A stretch of 57,930 bases of DNA from contig NZ_QNRY01000022.1 in assembly GCF_003315515.1 (NCBI RefSeq), positions 1-57,930 of the forward strand, given 5' to 3'. Shown piece by piece: positions 49,574-57,930 of the stretch (positions are counted from its first letter, which is position 1; every line of letters begins with the position of its first letter). The DNA comes from Brenneria salicis ATCC 15712 = DSM 30166 (GTDB lineage: Bacteria > Pseudomonadota > Gammaproteobacteria > Enterobacterales > Enterobacteriaceae). The notes below the pieces were generated by a model. The model had not been told where the DNA came from. It did not search any database and saw only the letters and a program-made list of their open reading frames with translations. Made by a program: the position numbers and the translations under genes.

Positions 49574-50260
49574 GTGCGATATCACGGGACTAAAGCATCC
49601 TATTGCAAACTATTTTTTATCTGCTGTCTGCTGTTTCTGCTGGCGGGTTCCCTGCGCGCCGACTGGGACTTTGTTACCATCGCCCAACGCACCGAACGAC
49701 TTTATGGCCCGATGCCGCCGGGCGCCGATTCGCGGATTGAAGGATGGCAGACCTTACTGGCGACGCCGCGTAGTACCGAAGAAAAGAAGTTGCTGGAAAC
49801 CGTAAACCGTTTTTTTAATGATCTCTTACTGTTTCGGGATGATATCGTCATCTGGAATCAGGAAGATTACTGGGCAAGCCCGATCGAAACGCTGCGCAAA
49901 GGCGCGGCGGACTGTGAAGACTTCGCCATCGCCAAATATTTTACCCTGCGTCAATTAGGGGTATCCGGCGAAAAACTGCGCATTACTTACGTTAAAGCAT
50001 TGCGCCTGAATAGAGCCCATATGGTGCTTACCTACTATCCAACGCCGACCGCCATTCCGCTGGTGCTGGATAATCTGACGGATAAGATCCAACCGGCGAC
50101 GCAGCGCGACGATTTACTGCCGGTCTATTCCTTCAACGGCGCAGGTTTATGGTTGCCGGGAGCAAGCGGCAACAAACGTGTGGGCGACAGTAAACGACTT
50201 TCACGCTGGCAGGATTTGTTAACTAAAATGCGTGCCGAAGGATTTTCAATTGAGGAGTAG
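49574..50260 (+). CDS. lapG: Periplasmic cysteine protease LapG
   Basis: A transglutaminase-like cysteine peptidase (BTLCP family) that cuts the N-terminal retention module of LapA-type adhesins when c-di-GMP is low. From GTG at 49574 it has 228 residues. The N-terminal membrane/signal segment is KLFFICCLLFLLAGSLRA. The catalytic triad is visible: Cys in KGAADCEDFAIAKYF, His in NRAHMVLTYY, and Asp in PLVLDNLTD. The start is uncertain (TTG at 49550 is also in frame); the ATG at 49424 overlaps the murQ upstream region and is unlikely. It is 9 bp before lapD, with the adhesin gene close by on the other strand. Confidence 0.9.
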   Translation: MRYHGTKASYCKLFFICCLLFLLAGSLRADWDFVTIAQRTERLYGPMPPGADSRIEGWQTLLATPRSTEEKKLLETVNRFFNDLLLFRDDIVIWNQEDYWASPIETLRKGAADCEDFAIAKYFTLRQLGVSGEKLRITYVKALRLNRAHMVLTYYPTPTAIPLVLDNLTDKIQPATQRDDLLPVYSFNGAGLWLPGASGNKRVGDSKRLSRWQDLLTKMRAEGFSIEE

Positions 50261-50269
50261 GATGAGGCT

Positions 50270-52243
50270 ATGTCTCTATATAAACAATTACTGATAGCCA
50301 TCTGCCTGTTCGTGCTGATTATCTTCAGCGGCAGTTTTTTCGTCAGTCTGGAAAACTCCCGTGAACACTCCAATAACCAGCTTCAATCCCACGCGCAGGA
50401 TGCGGCCACCGCACTCGGCTTGTCTCTGACCCCCAATATTGACGATCCGGCGATGGTGGAACTGATGGTCAGTTCCATTTTCGACAGCGGTTATTTCTCC
50501 AGCATCCGTATTCGGGATTTAAAAACCGGTAAAATCACGCTGACGCGTCAATCTTCGCCGGAAATACCGAATGTCCCCGCCTGGTTCGTCCGGCTGGTTA
50601 ATCTCCAGCCCGGCGTGGGCGAAGCCATCATTATGCGGGGATGGGAACAGGCGGCCAAGGTTGAGGTGGCCAGCCATCCCATGTTCGCCGTCACCCGCTT
50701 ATGGAAGAGTAGTTCGGCCACCCTCCTGTGGTTGCTTGGCTGCGGTTCGCTGGGCGTATTGATCGGCGCCGTTCTGTTGCGCCGCCAGTTACGTCCTTTG
50801 GATTACATTGTTGAACAATCGCTGGCGATAACGCGCCGGGAATTCCTTAATCAGCCGAATTTACCCAATACTCCGGAATTCCGCCGGGTGGCGCAAGCCA
50901 TGAACCTGATGGTCAGCCAACTCAAAACCCTGTTTGAAGAGGAAGCGGAACGAAGCGAGTGCTTGCGACAGGATGCCTACCAGGACCCGCAGACCGGGCT
51001 GGCCAATCGTCGCGCTTTCGATATGCAATTTAATGACAAGTTGGAAGATGAAGAAACCGCGCCCGGTTTTCTGATTATGATCCGCATACAGGATCTCGCA
51101 GGAATGAATCAACGGCTGGGTGGTCAGCGCACCGATGCGCTGCTGACTTCGATTGGTCAGATTATGCGTCATATCCAAAAGCAGCATAGCGAAGCGGAAA
51201 GTATTCTGGCGCGTATCCGCGGGGGGGAATTCGCCATGCTGTGCCCCGGTCTGGTGGATAAAGAAGCTTACGCGCTGGTCGGCGATCTGTCGCGCAATAT
51301 TGAAACGTTGAACCACACCGGAGAAACCGATGTATCGCCGGTAGCCAGATTCGCCATAGTGCCATTCCGCGCCGGCGATTCGGCATCATCGTTGCTGGTG
51401 CAGGGCGATCAGGCGCTTACCAGAGCCGAAAGCAATTCCGACACCACCATTTCTGATGAATCTCATCTGGCGCCTGCTCAGATGGAAACCGACCGGCATA
51501 GGTGGTTCAACCGGCTTGATCCCATTCTGCAACAAGGCCGTTTACAACTATTCCTGCAACCGGTGGTGGATTGTCTAGAACCTGAGCGGGTACTGCACCA
51601 TAAAGTGCTGGCAAGAATCGAGGATGAACAAGGCAACAGCATTGCCGCGGGGCGTTTCCTTCCCTGGGTGCAACGCTTTGGTTGGCACACCCGGCTGGAT
51701 CAGATCATGCTGCAACAGGTATTGGCGTATTTACGCCAATACCCCGGCAACCTGGCGCTCAGCCTGTCCGGTAATACCGTTCTTGATCTGCCGTTAATGG
51801 CGCAATTGCTCGCGCCGCTAAAACATCAACCCGCGCTGGCGAAACGGCTGATTCTGGAACTGGATGAAAATCATTTGCCGGACACCGCACAGCTTGAGGC
51901 ATTAATCAAACTGCTCAATGAACACGGCTGCACATTGGGGCTGCAACACTTCGGCGGTCGGTTTAATATGATCGGTAATTTATCCCAATGGGGACTGGCC
52001 TACCTGAAAGTCGATGGCAGCTATATTCGCAATATCGATCAGGAAGCGGATAAAAAGATGTTTATTGAAGCGTTATATCGCGCCACCAACAGTATTGCGC
52101 TGCCGCTGATTGCCGAACGCGTGGAAACCATTGGCGAATTGAACGTTCTTCAGGAAATGGGGTTGCAAGGCGCAATGGGCCGTCTGCTGGGTGAACCGGT
52201 GCCAGCCGCCGATATAACGGCGCCGCGCGTCAGTCAACCTTAG
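50270..52243 (+). CDS. lapD: c-di-GMP receptor LapD
   Basis: An inner-membrane receptor that binds c-di-GMP inside the cell and then sequesters LapG in the periplasm. It has 657 residues. TM1 is at about 5-27; the periplasmic LapD/MoxY-type domain contains PAWFVRLVNLQPG; TM2 is at about 150-172; a HAMP segment follows. The GGDEF domain is degenerate (IRGGEFAML) and the EAL signature is replaced by KVLAR, so neither synthesis nor hydrolysis is expected. The C-terminal EAL-like domain keeps LKVDGSYIRNI and ETIGELNVLQEMGLQGAMGR. It lies 9 bp after lapG with AGTAGGATGAGG upstream. Confidence 0.93.
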   Translation: MSLYKQLLIAICLFVLIIFSGSFFVSLENSREHSNNQLQSHAQDAATALGLSLTPNIDDPAMVELMVSSIFDSGYFSSIRIRDLKTGKITLTRQSSPEIPNVPAWFVRLVNLQPGVGEAIIMRGWEQAAKVEVASHPMFAVTRLWKSSSATLLWLLGCGSLGVLIGAVLLRRQLRPLDYIVEQSLAITRREFLNQPNLPNTPEFRRVAQAMNLMVSQLKTLFEEEAERSECLRQDAYQDPQTGLANRRAFDMQFNDKLEDEETAPGFLIMIRIQDLAGMNQRLGGQRTDALLTSIGQIMRHIQKQHSEAESILARIRGGEFAMLCPGLVDKEAYALVGDLSRNIETLNHTGETDVSPVARFAIVPFRAGDSASSLLVQGDQALTRAESNSDTTISDESHLAPAQMETDRHRWFNRLDPILQQGRLQLFLQPVVDCLEPERVLHHKVLARIEDEQGNSIAAGRFLPWVQRFGWHTRLDQIMLQQVLAYLRQYPGNLALSLSGNTVLDLPLMAQLLAPLKHQPALAKRLILELDENHLPDTAQLEALIKLLNEHGCTLGLQHFGGRFNMIGNLSQWGLAYLKVDGSYIRNIDQEADKKMFIEALYRATNSIALPLIAERVETIGELNVLQEMGLQGAMGRLLGEPVPAADITAPRVSQP

Positions 52244-52254
52244 AATAAAGCCGC

Positions 52255-52283
52255 AAAAAAATCCCCGGCGCGATTGCCGGGGA
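52255..52283 (-). terminator. Terminator after the small conserved gene
   Basis: TCCCCGGC (52262-52269) pairs with GCCGGGGA (52276-52283). On the minus strand ATTTTTTT follows. Confidence 0.9.
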
Positions 52284-52339
52284 ATAAGCAGGATGTCGGA
52301 ACGCGTTCAGCAAAAAATGCGCCCTTATCTCAGCCAGCA

Positions 52340-52684
52340 TCAGAACATCCCGTCTTCATCATCGCCAATCAACTTGTTCAAACTGCCGTTCAACGCTTCA
52401 CGCGCCTGAGTACGACTGATCAACTTTAGCTGAGCCGCTGGCGGGAAATCGGTAATGTTGATGAGTCCTTTTTGCATCAAAACCTGAATCAAATCCTCAA
52501 GTACGCGCACCATTTCCCGATCGCTTTGGCGCAGTTGCTGCAAACTGGCCTGCGTAACCTCATGGCTGTTGAGCCATTCCAGCGCTTCTGCGGAATCGTC
52601 AGGCAATTCGCCATTCATTTCGGGAAAAGGACTCTCATCAACCTTGAGCAGGTAACCATCACTATCGCGCTGGATATAAAACAT
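52340..52684 (-). CDS. Small conserved protein of unknown function near lap genes
   Basis: A 114-residue acidic cytosolic protein without signal peptide or membrane segment. It starts MFYIQRDSDGYLLKVDESPF and has a helical centre, SDREMVRVLEDLIQVLMQKGLI, in parts (VRVLEDLIQVLMQKG), then NITDFPPAAQLKLISRTQAREAL and an acidic end GDDEDGMF. Relatives in gammaproteobacteria are often labelled tryptophan synthase beta-like, a name with no support in the sequence: no PLP site is present. It stands between lapD and the adhesin, on the adhesin strand, 114 bp after the adhesin stop. A role with the Lap system is only a positional guess. Confidence 0.8.
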   Translation of the reverse strand: MFYIQRDSDGYLLKVDESPFPEMNGELPDDSAEALEWLNSHEVTQASLQQLRQSDREMVRVLEDLIQVLMQKGLINITDFPPAAQLKLISRTQAREALNGSLNKLIGDDEDGMF

Positions 52685-52743
52685 ATTCAGAGGCCTTGTT
52701 AAGTGTTCTTGAAGAAAACATGAAGCCGACAGAATCCTTTGAA

Positions 52744-52781
52744 AGCCCCTTTTACTGCCATTACCCCAGTCTGCCGGGGCT
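52744..52781 (-). terminator. Possible terminator after the adhesin gene
   Basis: AGCCCC (52744-52749) pairs with GGGGCT (52776-52781) over a long loop; on the minus strand TTTC follows. The loop is long and the T-run short, so this is weak. Confidence 0.35.
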
Positions 52782-52798
52782 GTTTACCGAAGTTCTTT

Positions 52799-55700
52799 TC
52801 AGCTTTCCGCATGTTCCGGTTTGCTGATCAAACTCTCAAGCGACGGCAGCGCGCCATTATAGTTATCAAGCGTAATGGATACCGCGACCGTACCGCCGTT
52901 ATCCGCGGTAAAATTACCTTCCGTACTGACTTCGATGGTTGGCGAACCGTCGTTACCCTGAATGCGAATGTAACGGCTGATGTCGGTTCCCTCTTCAAGT
53001 TCACCGACCAGATCGCTCAAATCGATCCGGTCGCCTTCGCTGGCGTTGAAATCCTTGATTACATCATGGCCGGTGTCGCCAGACTGCCATTTAAAGGTAT
53101 CCGCCCCCGAACCGCCGGTAAGGATATTATCGCCTTTACCGCCTAGCAGAATATCGTTGCCCTGACCGCCAAACAATTGGTCATTGCCGCTGCCGCCATG
53201 CAGTTCATCATTGCCTGCGCTGCCAAAATAGATGGTGGACGCCTTACTGGTATTGCCCTCGATATCGGTCACCTGCATGCTGATCGATTTGGCGTCACTG
53301 CCGGATGTGGTGAGGGCTAACTGCGACAGGAAGCTGTTCCAGTCGCTGATGCTTTCACCCGCGCTATCCCTGGACGTTATCGTCAACACATCGCCATCGT
53401 CTTGATGCGCAACAGTAAACAACTCATTATCCGGCAACGATATTTTATCGTCTGCGCCCAGACCGTCGGCCTTGATGACCACCTCTTTCAGATCCAGAGA
53501 ATCCGCATCGGCGATGGTTACCTGCGCGTTGAACGTCGTGGCGACATCATCCTGCGGAAGCGTGGTGATATCTCCCGCACCGATGAGCTTGAAGGAGCCT
53601 ATCTGGATATCATCCATTATGTTGGCGTAATTATCCAGCGGGTTGCATTCAACAGCCAGTTCACCGCTGCCATTTGTCGGCAACACATCATCCGGCAGCG
53701 AAATCTGAATAACGCTGAACTTGTCATCCAGATAATCAGCATCCGTGCGTTTGGCCGTATCCTGATAGGTTTTCGCCCAGGTTTCCAACGCCGCGACATC
53801 TTGCGCGCCGTAGGTCACGCCATCCAGCACGAAGGTGACGCCATCATGCAAAACTTCAACCGAGGCGTTCAACGCATCATCCGGGAAGTAGTCAACCCAT
53901 TGACCATTCTCGAACTCGCCGTCTGTCAGCCAGTTATAATTAGCCGTATCCGGCGTGGTAATCTTCAACAGCGCAATGCCATTGAAAGAAATCACCACCT
54001 GTAATGGCGTGCCATTCGCCCCGCCATTACCAGAAATACCATTATTCCAGCCCAGTTCCATCTGGATAACCGAACCGGCAGTCAAGCCATCAACCTGCTG
54101 CCAGACTTTCGGCAGTTCCCCGGACGGCAGACCGCTTTGCGCGATACGTTGACCGAGATAATCATAATCGGTCGCAATCATGCCTTTATCTTTATCCGCC
54201 AGCGAGAAGAAAGCGCCCTTCCAGCTTGTCGGCTCGTTGGTATTCCATTGCCCATTCCAGCCATCACCCGCTCCGCCATTCAGATCGCCGTTGTCGGAAA
54301 TTTCTTGCACCTCGCCGACAAGCTCAATGACCTCCGGCGCCTGACCAGTTTCAGGAGCATTCGCTTCACCTTTGAGCGTAATCACCACATCCGCGGTTGC
54401 CGCGTCACCATCGCTATCTTTGACGGTGTAAGAGAATTTCATTTCCGGTTGATCGCCCACCGCCATACTATCTCTGGCTTCACGGCTCATTTCAAACGTG
54501 TAAGAACCATCCGATTTCCCGGTAAATGTCCCGTATTCGTTCACAATGACATAGGTGCCGTCGGCTTGTTGCGTGGCATTATTCCAAATCACGCCTTCCA
54601 CCCCGGCGCCATCGGCGCCAATCTGGTAAGCGTCGCCGTCAATCTGTCCCTCGATTCTGGGCATATCATCCACCGCAGAGATGGTGGCATAAAGATCAAA
54701 CGCATTGGAGGCGTTTTCCCATGTATATACCTTGGAAACCGGCGTACCGTATTCGCCGTTCTTGAAGCCGTCGATCGTGAACTCGAAAGTTCGGTCACCT
54801 ACGGTAAACGTCTTCGTCAGGGTAGCCTGATCAATTTCAACAATATCGCGCTGGGCTTCAGCGGAAAGTTCTCTTTGCTCCCAATGACCCGGCCACCACC
54901 ACTTTCCCGGCACCCACACATTTTCCGTATTGGCCGTTTCCGTATGCGTCAATTTTATCGTATGGGTGATTTCGTGGTTTTCACCATCAATCATGACGTT
55001 AAAATTCACCACCAAATCAGTCGAGTCGAGCACCCCGCCCGTTACCGGATAGTTAAGATGCGTAAACGCCCCTAACTTAAAGGTGGAACCGATCAAACTC
55101 TCTGAACTGCTATTACGATAATCTTCATTATCGTAATAATCATATCCCGAACGCCCGGAGCCGGTGCCATTCCCCCAACGCAGTTGCTCGTAGTAGCTAT
55201 CGGCGCTATCCGTATCCGTGGAACTACCGTTAGCATCTCTTTGATAGTTGGCATTCACAAACCCGCCCTGAAGACCGGTGACGATCACCTCGCTCACAGG
55301 CACCGATAGCGTGTTTTCAACATTCTGAGCAACCGGCGCATCGTCTTCAACCACTACTGTTAGCGTCGTATTGCTGGTGTTGCCATATTGATCGGCAACC
55401 TTAACGCCCACATTGAAGTCAAACGTATCCTCTTCCGTCGTATTCGAATGATCGATGGAACGGTGTAATTCCACGTTGTATTCACCCGAATCGTCGATGG
55501 AGAGGGTGACGACTTTACCTGCCGTCGTCGAGCCGATGAGCGTTTTGCCATCCTGAGACAACGCCCAGGAAACAGATTGCCCCTCAGACGTCAGCGCCGG
55601 CGCATTCGCGTCAGGCACAACCAGCGTTACCGTGGTCGGGTGCGGGTGCTCAACCGTTATTGTACCGCTGCTGAAGCGTGAATCCGTTGTATCATTATCG

Positions 55701-57930
55701 CCACGGGTATCAGGCGCACCGCCGGACAAGCCTTCTTCAGAGACATGGGTCTTACCCGCCGTGAGCCTCGGTTCTTGATCATTGTCGATCACCGTACTTG
55801 AGGCGGTATCCTGAGAACTTATCGCCAACGCCTCAAATGCGCCGTTCGGATCCGTCACCCCAGTGATCGTCACGACCAGTTGTTCGTCAGACTCCCTAAC
55901 CTGATCATCCACGGCGTCTACCACAAATGTCGTAGATGAGCCGCCGGTAATCGTGACGCTGGTTGGGCGGCCCGTGGTATCGCTGTTATTCGCCGCGTCG
56001 CCGCTCCAACTCAGCGAGACATCGACGGACTTGCCTGCCGGCAGTTCCACGGCTTTACCTGTGCTATCCACCAGTTTTACCGTGTAATTCAGTGCGCCGC
56101 CTTCAGATACCATCGGCTGATCCACACTGATGACCGCATAAACGGTGTCATCCGAGTCCGGCACGACTTCATCGGTGATTGTCAGCGTCACGTCACTGCC
56201 TTTGGTCAGATTTTCGAACACCTGGGTTCCCGAGCCCTGTTCGGTGATCCTATCGATACCTACCGTCTGCCGACGCTCGCCGACAAAAACATTATCATCA
56301 ACCGTCTTCGTTACCGTACCGAGCGTCGAGCCTGCCGCGATCGTGACCGTCTTGCCATTAGACAGAGCAATCATCAAACCACCGTGATCACTCAAATCAG
56401 CACCCTGTGGACCGGACAATTCAACCGTGTAGGTGACCTCGCCCCCTTCCTCGACCGGATTTGGCGACACGCTCAACACCGCCGTCACCATATCAACGGT
56501 ATCGACCACATTTGCTTCAGCGGGCGCTCCCAATGTCAGGTTCTCGAACAATGTGCCGTCAGCGGACTGCGCATCCTGCAATGCCACCGTCAACGATGCG
56601 CCATCCTGATATACGTCATCGCCCTGAGCCGCGCGGCTATAGATCATCTCAGTCGTGCCTTGGGCGATAGTGACGGTCTTACCGCCGTCCAACGTGACGA
56701 CCACATCACGATCCAGTTGCTTATTAAGGGAAACGGTAAAGGTCTGCGTTTCATTCTCGGCGAACTCAGGCTTATTGGACTGAATCGACACAATAAGCGC
56801 ATCGCCCTGGTTTGGATCGCCCGGATTTCCCGGCGTCCCCGGTTCATCCGCTACCGTGGTCGTCACCGGATTATCGTTCAGCGTCAACTTCTCAAACGCC
56901 TCACCGCCGCTCACCGACACTAATTGATTCATCACAGCCGGTTGACCGCCGACAAACACATCGTCTTTCGCCACCAGCGTCACCGAACCGCTCGCGCTAT
57001 TCGCCGGCACCGTCACTATTGTGCCGTCGGTCAGCGTAAACGTCAGCGCAGCGTGGTTGCTTATCGGCAAACCAGCCTGAGTGCTTAGCGTCACGGAATA
57101 CGTGAAACTTTCGCCTTCCGCCACTGTATTCTTATCCACCGTCAGCGTCGCAATACCCTCATTCACCGTATCGGTTACCGTCACCGTGGCGGTATCGCTG
57201 CTGTCCAGTTGCTCGAAGTTATGCGCGCCGCTGTCGGTCACACTGACCGTATAGCTTTCACCGTCCTGATAGACATCATCGCCCTGCACCGCAAAGGCGG
57301 TTGAGGTGCCAACCGCACTGTTGGCGGCAAAGGTGATGGTCGCGCCATTGCTGAGCGTAACGGTAAATTCGCGGTCGGTCGGCTGGCTTAATGTCGCACC
57401 GATGGTGGCGGTGCCGCTGCCTTCTGTCACCGTGATGTCGCCCAGTGTTAGTGTGGTGGCGTCGCTGTTATCCACCACCGTGGTGGTGGTTGTGCTGCTG
57501 GTATCCAGCGCTTCATAGTTGCCGCCAGACGTTTCTTTGATGCCGATGGTCAGCGCGTCATCGCCTTGCCGGTAGCTATCATCAGCACGTGACTCAACCT
57601 GAACCGTGCTGGTACGTTCACCGACCGGAATGGTGAGGGTCTGGTCATTACTCAGTGTAATGACCAGCGGGCTGCCGGTGACCGGCGTGCCTACCGTGGC
57701 GGTGACGGTAAATGCGCCGCCTTCAGTCACCTGATTGTCCGAGCTCAGGGTGATAGCGGTGGTGTCTTCCGTATCCGTCACGGTGACGGTCGCGGTATCG
57801 CTGCTGTCCAGTTGCTCGAAGTTATGTTCACCGGCATCGACGACACTCACTGCATAGCTTTCACCGTCCTGATAGACATCATCGCCTTGTACCGCAAACG
57901 CCGTTGACGTCGCGGTGGCACTGTTGGCGG
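52799..57930 (-). CDS. Giant RTX adhesin, LapA/BapA-like, C-terminal part
   Basis: Only the last 1710 or so residues are in the window; the frame stays open to the right edge, so the ATG at 57850 is internal. The visible part begins with tandem Calx-beta/Ig-like repeats of about 100 residues (recurring VTVTDT, VQGDDVYQDGESY and LTVDKNTVAEGESF-like segments). Larger domains follow, including a tryptophan-rich segment VWVPGKWWWPGHW near 54880-54921. Near the end are RTX nonapeptides (GGSGNDQLFGGQGNDILLGG, at about 53093-53224). The last 100 residues (DVIKDFNASEGDRIDLSDL) form a typical type I secretion signal. It should be exported by a LapBCE-type system and held at the cell surface; the LapG cleavage site would lie in the missing N-terminus. 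No secretion genes are in the window. Confidence 0.93.
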   Translation of the reverse strand, partial: ANSATATSTAFAVQGDDVYQDGESYAVSVVDAGEHNFEQLDSSDTATVTVTDTEDTTAITLSSDNQVTEGGAFTVTATVGTPVTGSPLVITLSNDQTLTIPVGERTSTVQVESRADDSYRQGDDALTIGIKETSGGNYEALDTSSTTTTTVVDNSDATTLTLGDITVTEGSGTATIGATLSQPTDREFTVTLSNGATITFAANSAVGTSTAFAVQGDDVYQDGESYTVSVTDSGAHNFEQLDSSDTATVTVTDTVNEGIATLTVDKNTVAEGESFTYSVTLSTQAGLPISNHAALTFTLTDGTIVTVPANSASGSVTLVAKDDVFVGGQPAVMNQLVSVSGGEAFEKLTLNDNPVTTTVADEPGTPGNPGDPNQGDALIVSIQSNKPEFAENETQTFTVSLNKQLDRDVVVTLDGGKTVTIAQGTTEMIYSRAAQGDDVYQDGASLTVALQDAQSADGTLFENLTLGAPAEANVVDTVDMVTAVLSVSPNPVEEGGEVTYTVELSGPQGADLSDHGGLMIALSNGKTVTIAAGSTLGTVTKTVDDNVFVGERRQTVGIDRITEQGSGTQVFENLTKGSDVTLTITDEVVPDSDDTVYAVISVDQPMVSEGGALNYTVKLVDSTGKAVELPAGKSVDVSLSWSGDAANNSDTTGRPTSVTITGGSSTTFVVDAVDDQVRESDEQLVVTITGVTDPNGAFEALAISSQDTASSTVIDNDQEPRLTAGKTHVSEEGLSGGAPDTRGDNDTTDSRFSSGTITVEHPHPTTVTLVVPDANAPALTSEGQSVSWALSQDGKTLIGSTTAGKVVTLSIDDSGEYNVELHRSIDHSNTTEEDTFDFNVGVKVADQYGNTSNTTLTVVVEDDAPVAQNVENTLSVPVSEVIVTGLQGGFVNANYQRDANGSSTDTDSADSYYEQLRWGNGTGSGRSGYDYYDNEDYRNSSSESLIGSTFKLGAFTHLNYPVTGGVLDSTDLVVNFNVMIDGENHEITHTIKLTHTETANTENVWVPGKWWWPGHWEQRELSAEAQRDIVEIDQATLTKTFTVGDRTFEFTIDGFKNGEYGTPVSKVYTWENASNAFDLYATISAVDDMPRIEGQIDGDAYQIGADGAGVEGVIWNNATQQADGTYVIVNEYGTFTGKSDGSYTFEMSREARDSMAVGDQPEMKFSYTVKDSDGDAATADVVITLKGEANAPETGQAPEVIELVGEVQEISDNGDLNGGAGDGWNGQWNTNEPTSWKGAFFSLADKDKGMIATDYDYLGQRIAQSGLPSGELPKVWQQVDGLTAGSVIQMELGWNNGISGNGGANGTPLQVVISFNGIALLKITTPDTANYNWLTDGEFENGQWVDYFPDDALNASVEVLHDGVTFVLDGVTYGAQDVAALETWAKTYQDTAKRTDADYLDDKFSVIQISLPDDVLPTNGSGELAVECNPLDNYANIMDDIQIGSFKLIGAGDITTLPQDDVATTFNAQVTIADADSLDLKEVVIKADGLGADDKISLPDNELFTVAHQDDGDVLTITSRDSAGESISDWNSFLSQLALTTSGSDAKSISMQVTDIEGNTSKASTIYFGSAGNDELHGGSGNDQLFGGQGNDILLGGKGDNILTGGSGADTFKWQSGDTGHDVIKDFNASEGDRIDLSDLVGELEEGTDISRYIRIQGNDGSPTIEVSTEGNFTADNGGTVAVSITLDNYNGALPSLESLISKPEHAES
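57181..57930. repeat. 603-bp-period DNA repeat inside the adhesin gene
   Basis: The stretch 57181-57327 recurs at 57784-57930 with only about 20 differences in 147 bases, an exact 603-bp (201-codon) period equal to two Ig-like domains. Identical runs of more than 25 bases occur. More copies are expected beyond the window edge, and such repeats are prone to expansion, contraction and assembly collapse. Confidence 0.85.

Noticed and set aside
52340-52684. Tryptophan synthase beta subunit assignment
   Set aside because: The protein is 114 residues and lacks the PLP lysine and all conserved motifs of TrpB; the label is a database carry-over.
54137-55075. Plus-strand ORF (312 codons) opposite the adhesin
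   Set aside because: Antisense shadow of a repetitive GC-biased gene, with no start signal or recognised motif.
52799-57850. Adhesin start at the ATG of 57850
   Set aside because: The frame is open to the window end and continues with the same repeat unit, so this ATG is internal and the gene is partial.
57181-57930. Direct repeats considered as a CRISPR array
   Set aside because: They are in-frame coding repeats with a 603-bp period, not short repeats with unique spacers.

Overview
The window is a stretch of enterobacterial chromosome. Almost every housekeeping protein reads like its E. coli counterpart, and gene order follows the E. coli guaBA to purL/tadA region: guaA, guaB, xseA, yfgJ, der, bamB, yfgM, hisS, ispG, rodZ, rlmN, ndk, sseA, sseB, pepB, isc genes, trmJ, suhB, glyA, glnB, glrR, qseG, glrK, purL, mltF, tadA, pgpC, murQ. 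A pilW-like gene beside rodZ, a protealysin-type protease, a CE12-type pectin/rhamnogalacturonan acetylesterase and a Lap-type adhesin system suggest a plant-associated member of the Pectobacteriaceae (Dickeya, Pectobacterium, Brenneria or Lonsdalea type). The genus cannot be fixed from the sequence alone. No tRNA, rRNA or CRISPR array was seen.

Layout. 1-1386: edge of a mobile island at the 3' end of guaA, with a broken tyrosine integrase fused to an IS3-family transposase fragment and phased short repeats. 1387-6078: guaB-guaA operon, divergent from xseA. 6247-7628: secreted M4 protease (protealysin) with its overlapping inhibitor gene (emfourin). 7635-18635: core run on the minus strand (yfgJ to ndk). 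18992-23710: alpha-glucoside PTS, 6-phospho-alpha-glucosidase, sseA and an RpiR regulator, where E. coli carries pbpC and yfhM. 23737-28050: sseB, pepB and a severely shortened isc operon. 28181-32992: trmJ, suhB and a probable Fur-regulated iron ABC transporter. 33271-36575: glyA and the CE12 esterase. 36667-41364: glnB-glrR-qseG-glrK, then the glmY sRNA locus with a sigma-54 promoter and three perfect GlrR sites. 41481-49390: purL, mltF, tadA, pgpC, murQ. 49574-57930: lapG, lapD, a small conserved gene and the C-terminal part of a giant RTX adhesin that runs off the right edge.

The most striking observation is the isc locus. iscR, its operator and iscS are kept. After iscS there is only a 55-codon chimera made of the middle of iscU joined to the last codons of iscX; iscA, hscB, hscA and fdx are absent. 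IscS keeps its catalytic residues but its last residues are replaced by iscU DNA read in another frame. If the sequence is correct, IscS would remain as a sulfur donor (for example for tRNA thiolation) while Fe-S scaffolding would have to come from SUF or a second ISC copy elsewhere.

The right end is a functional unit. LapD (degenerate GGDEF/EAL c-di-GMP receptor) and LapG (periplasmic cysteine protease) lie tail-to-tail with the giant adhesin they are expected to keep on, or release from, the cell surface.
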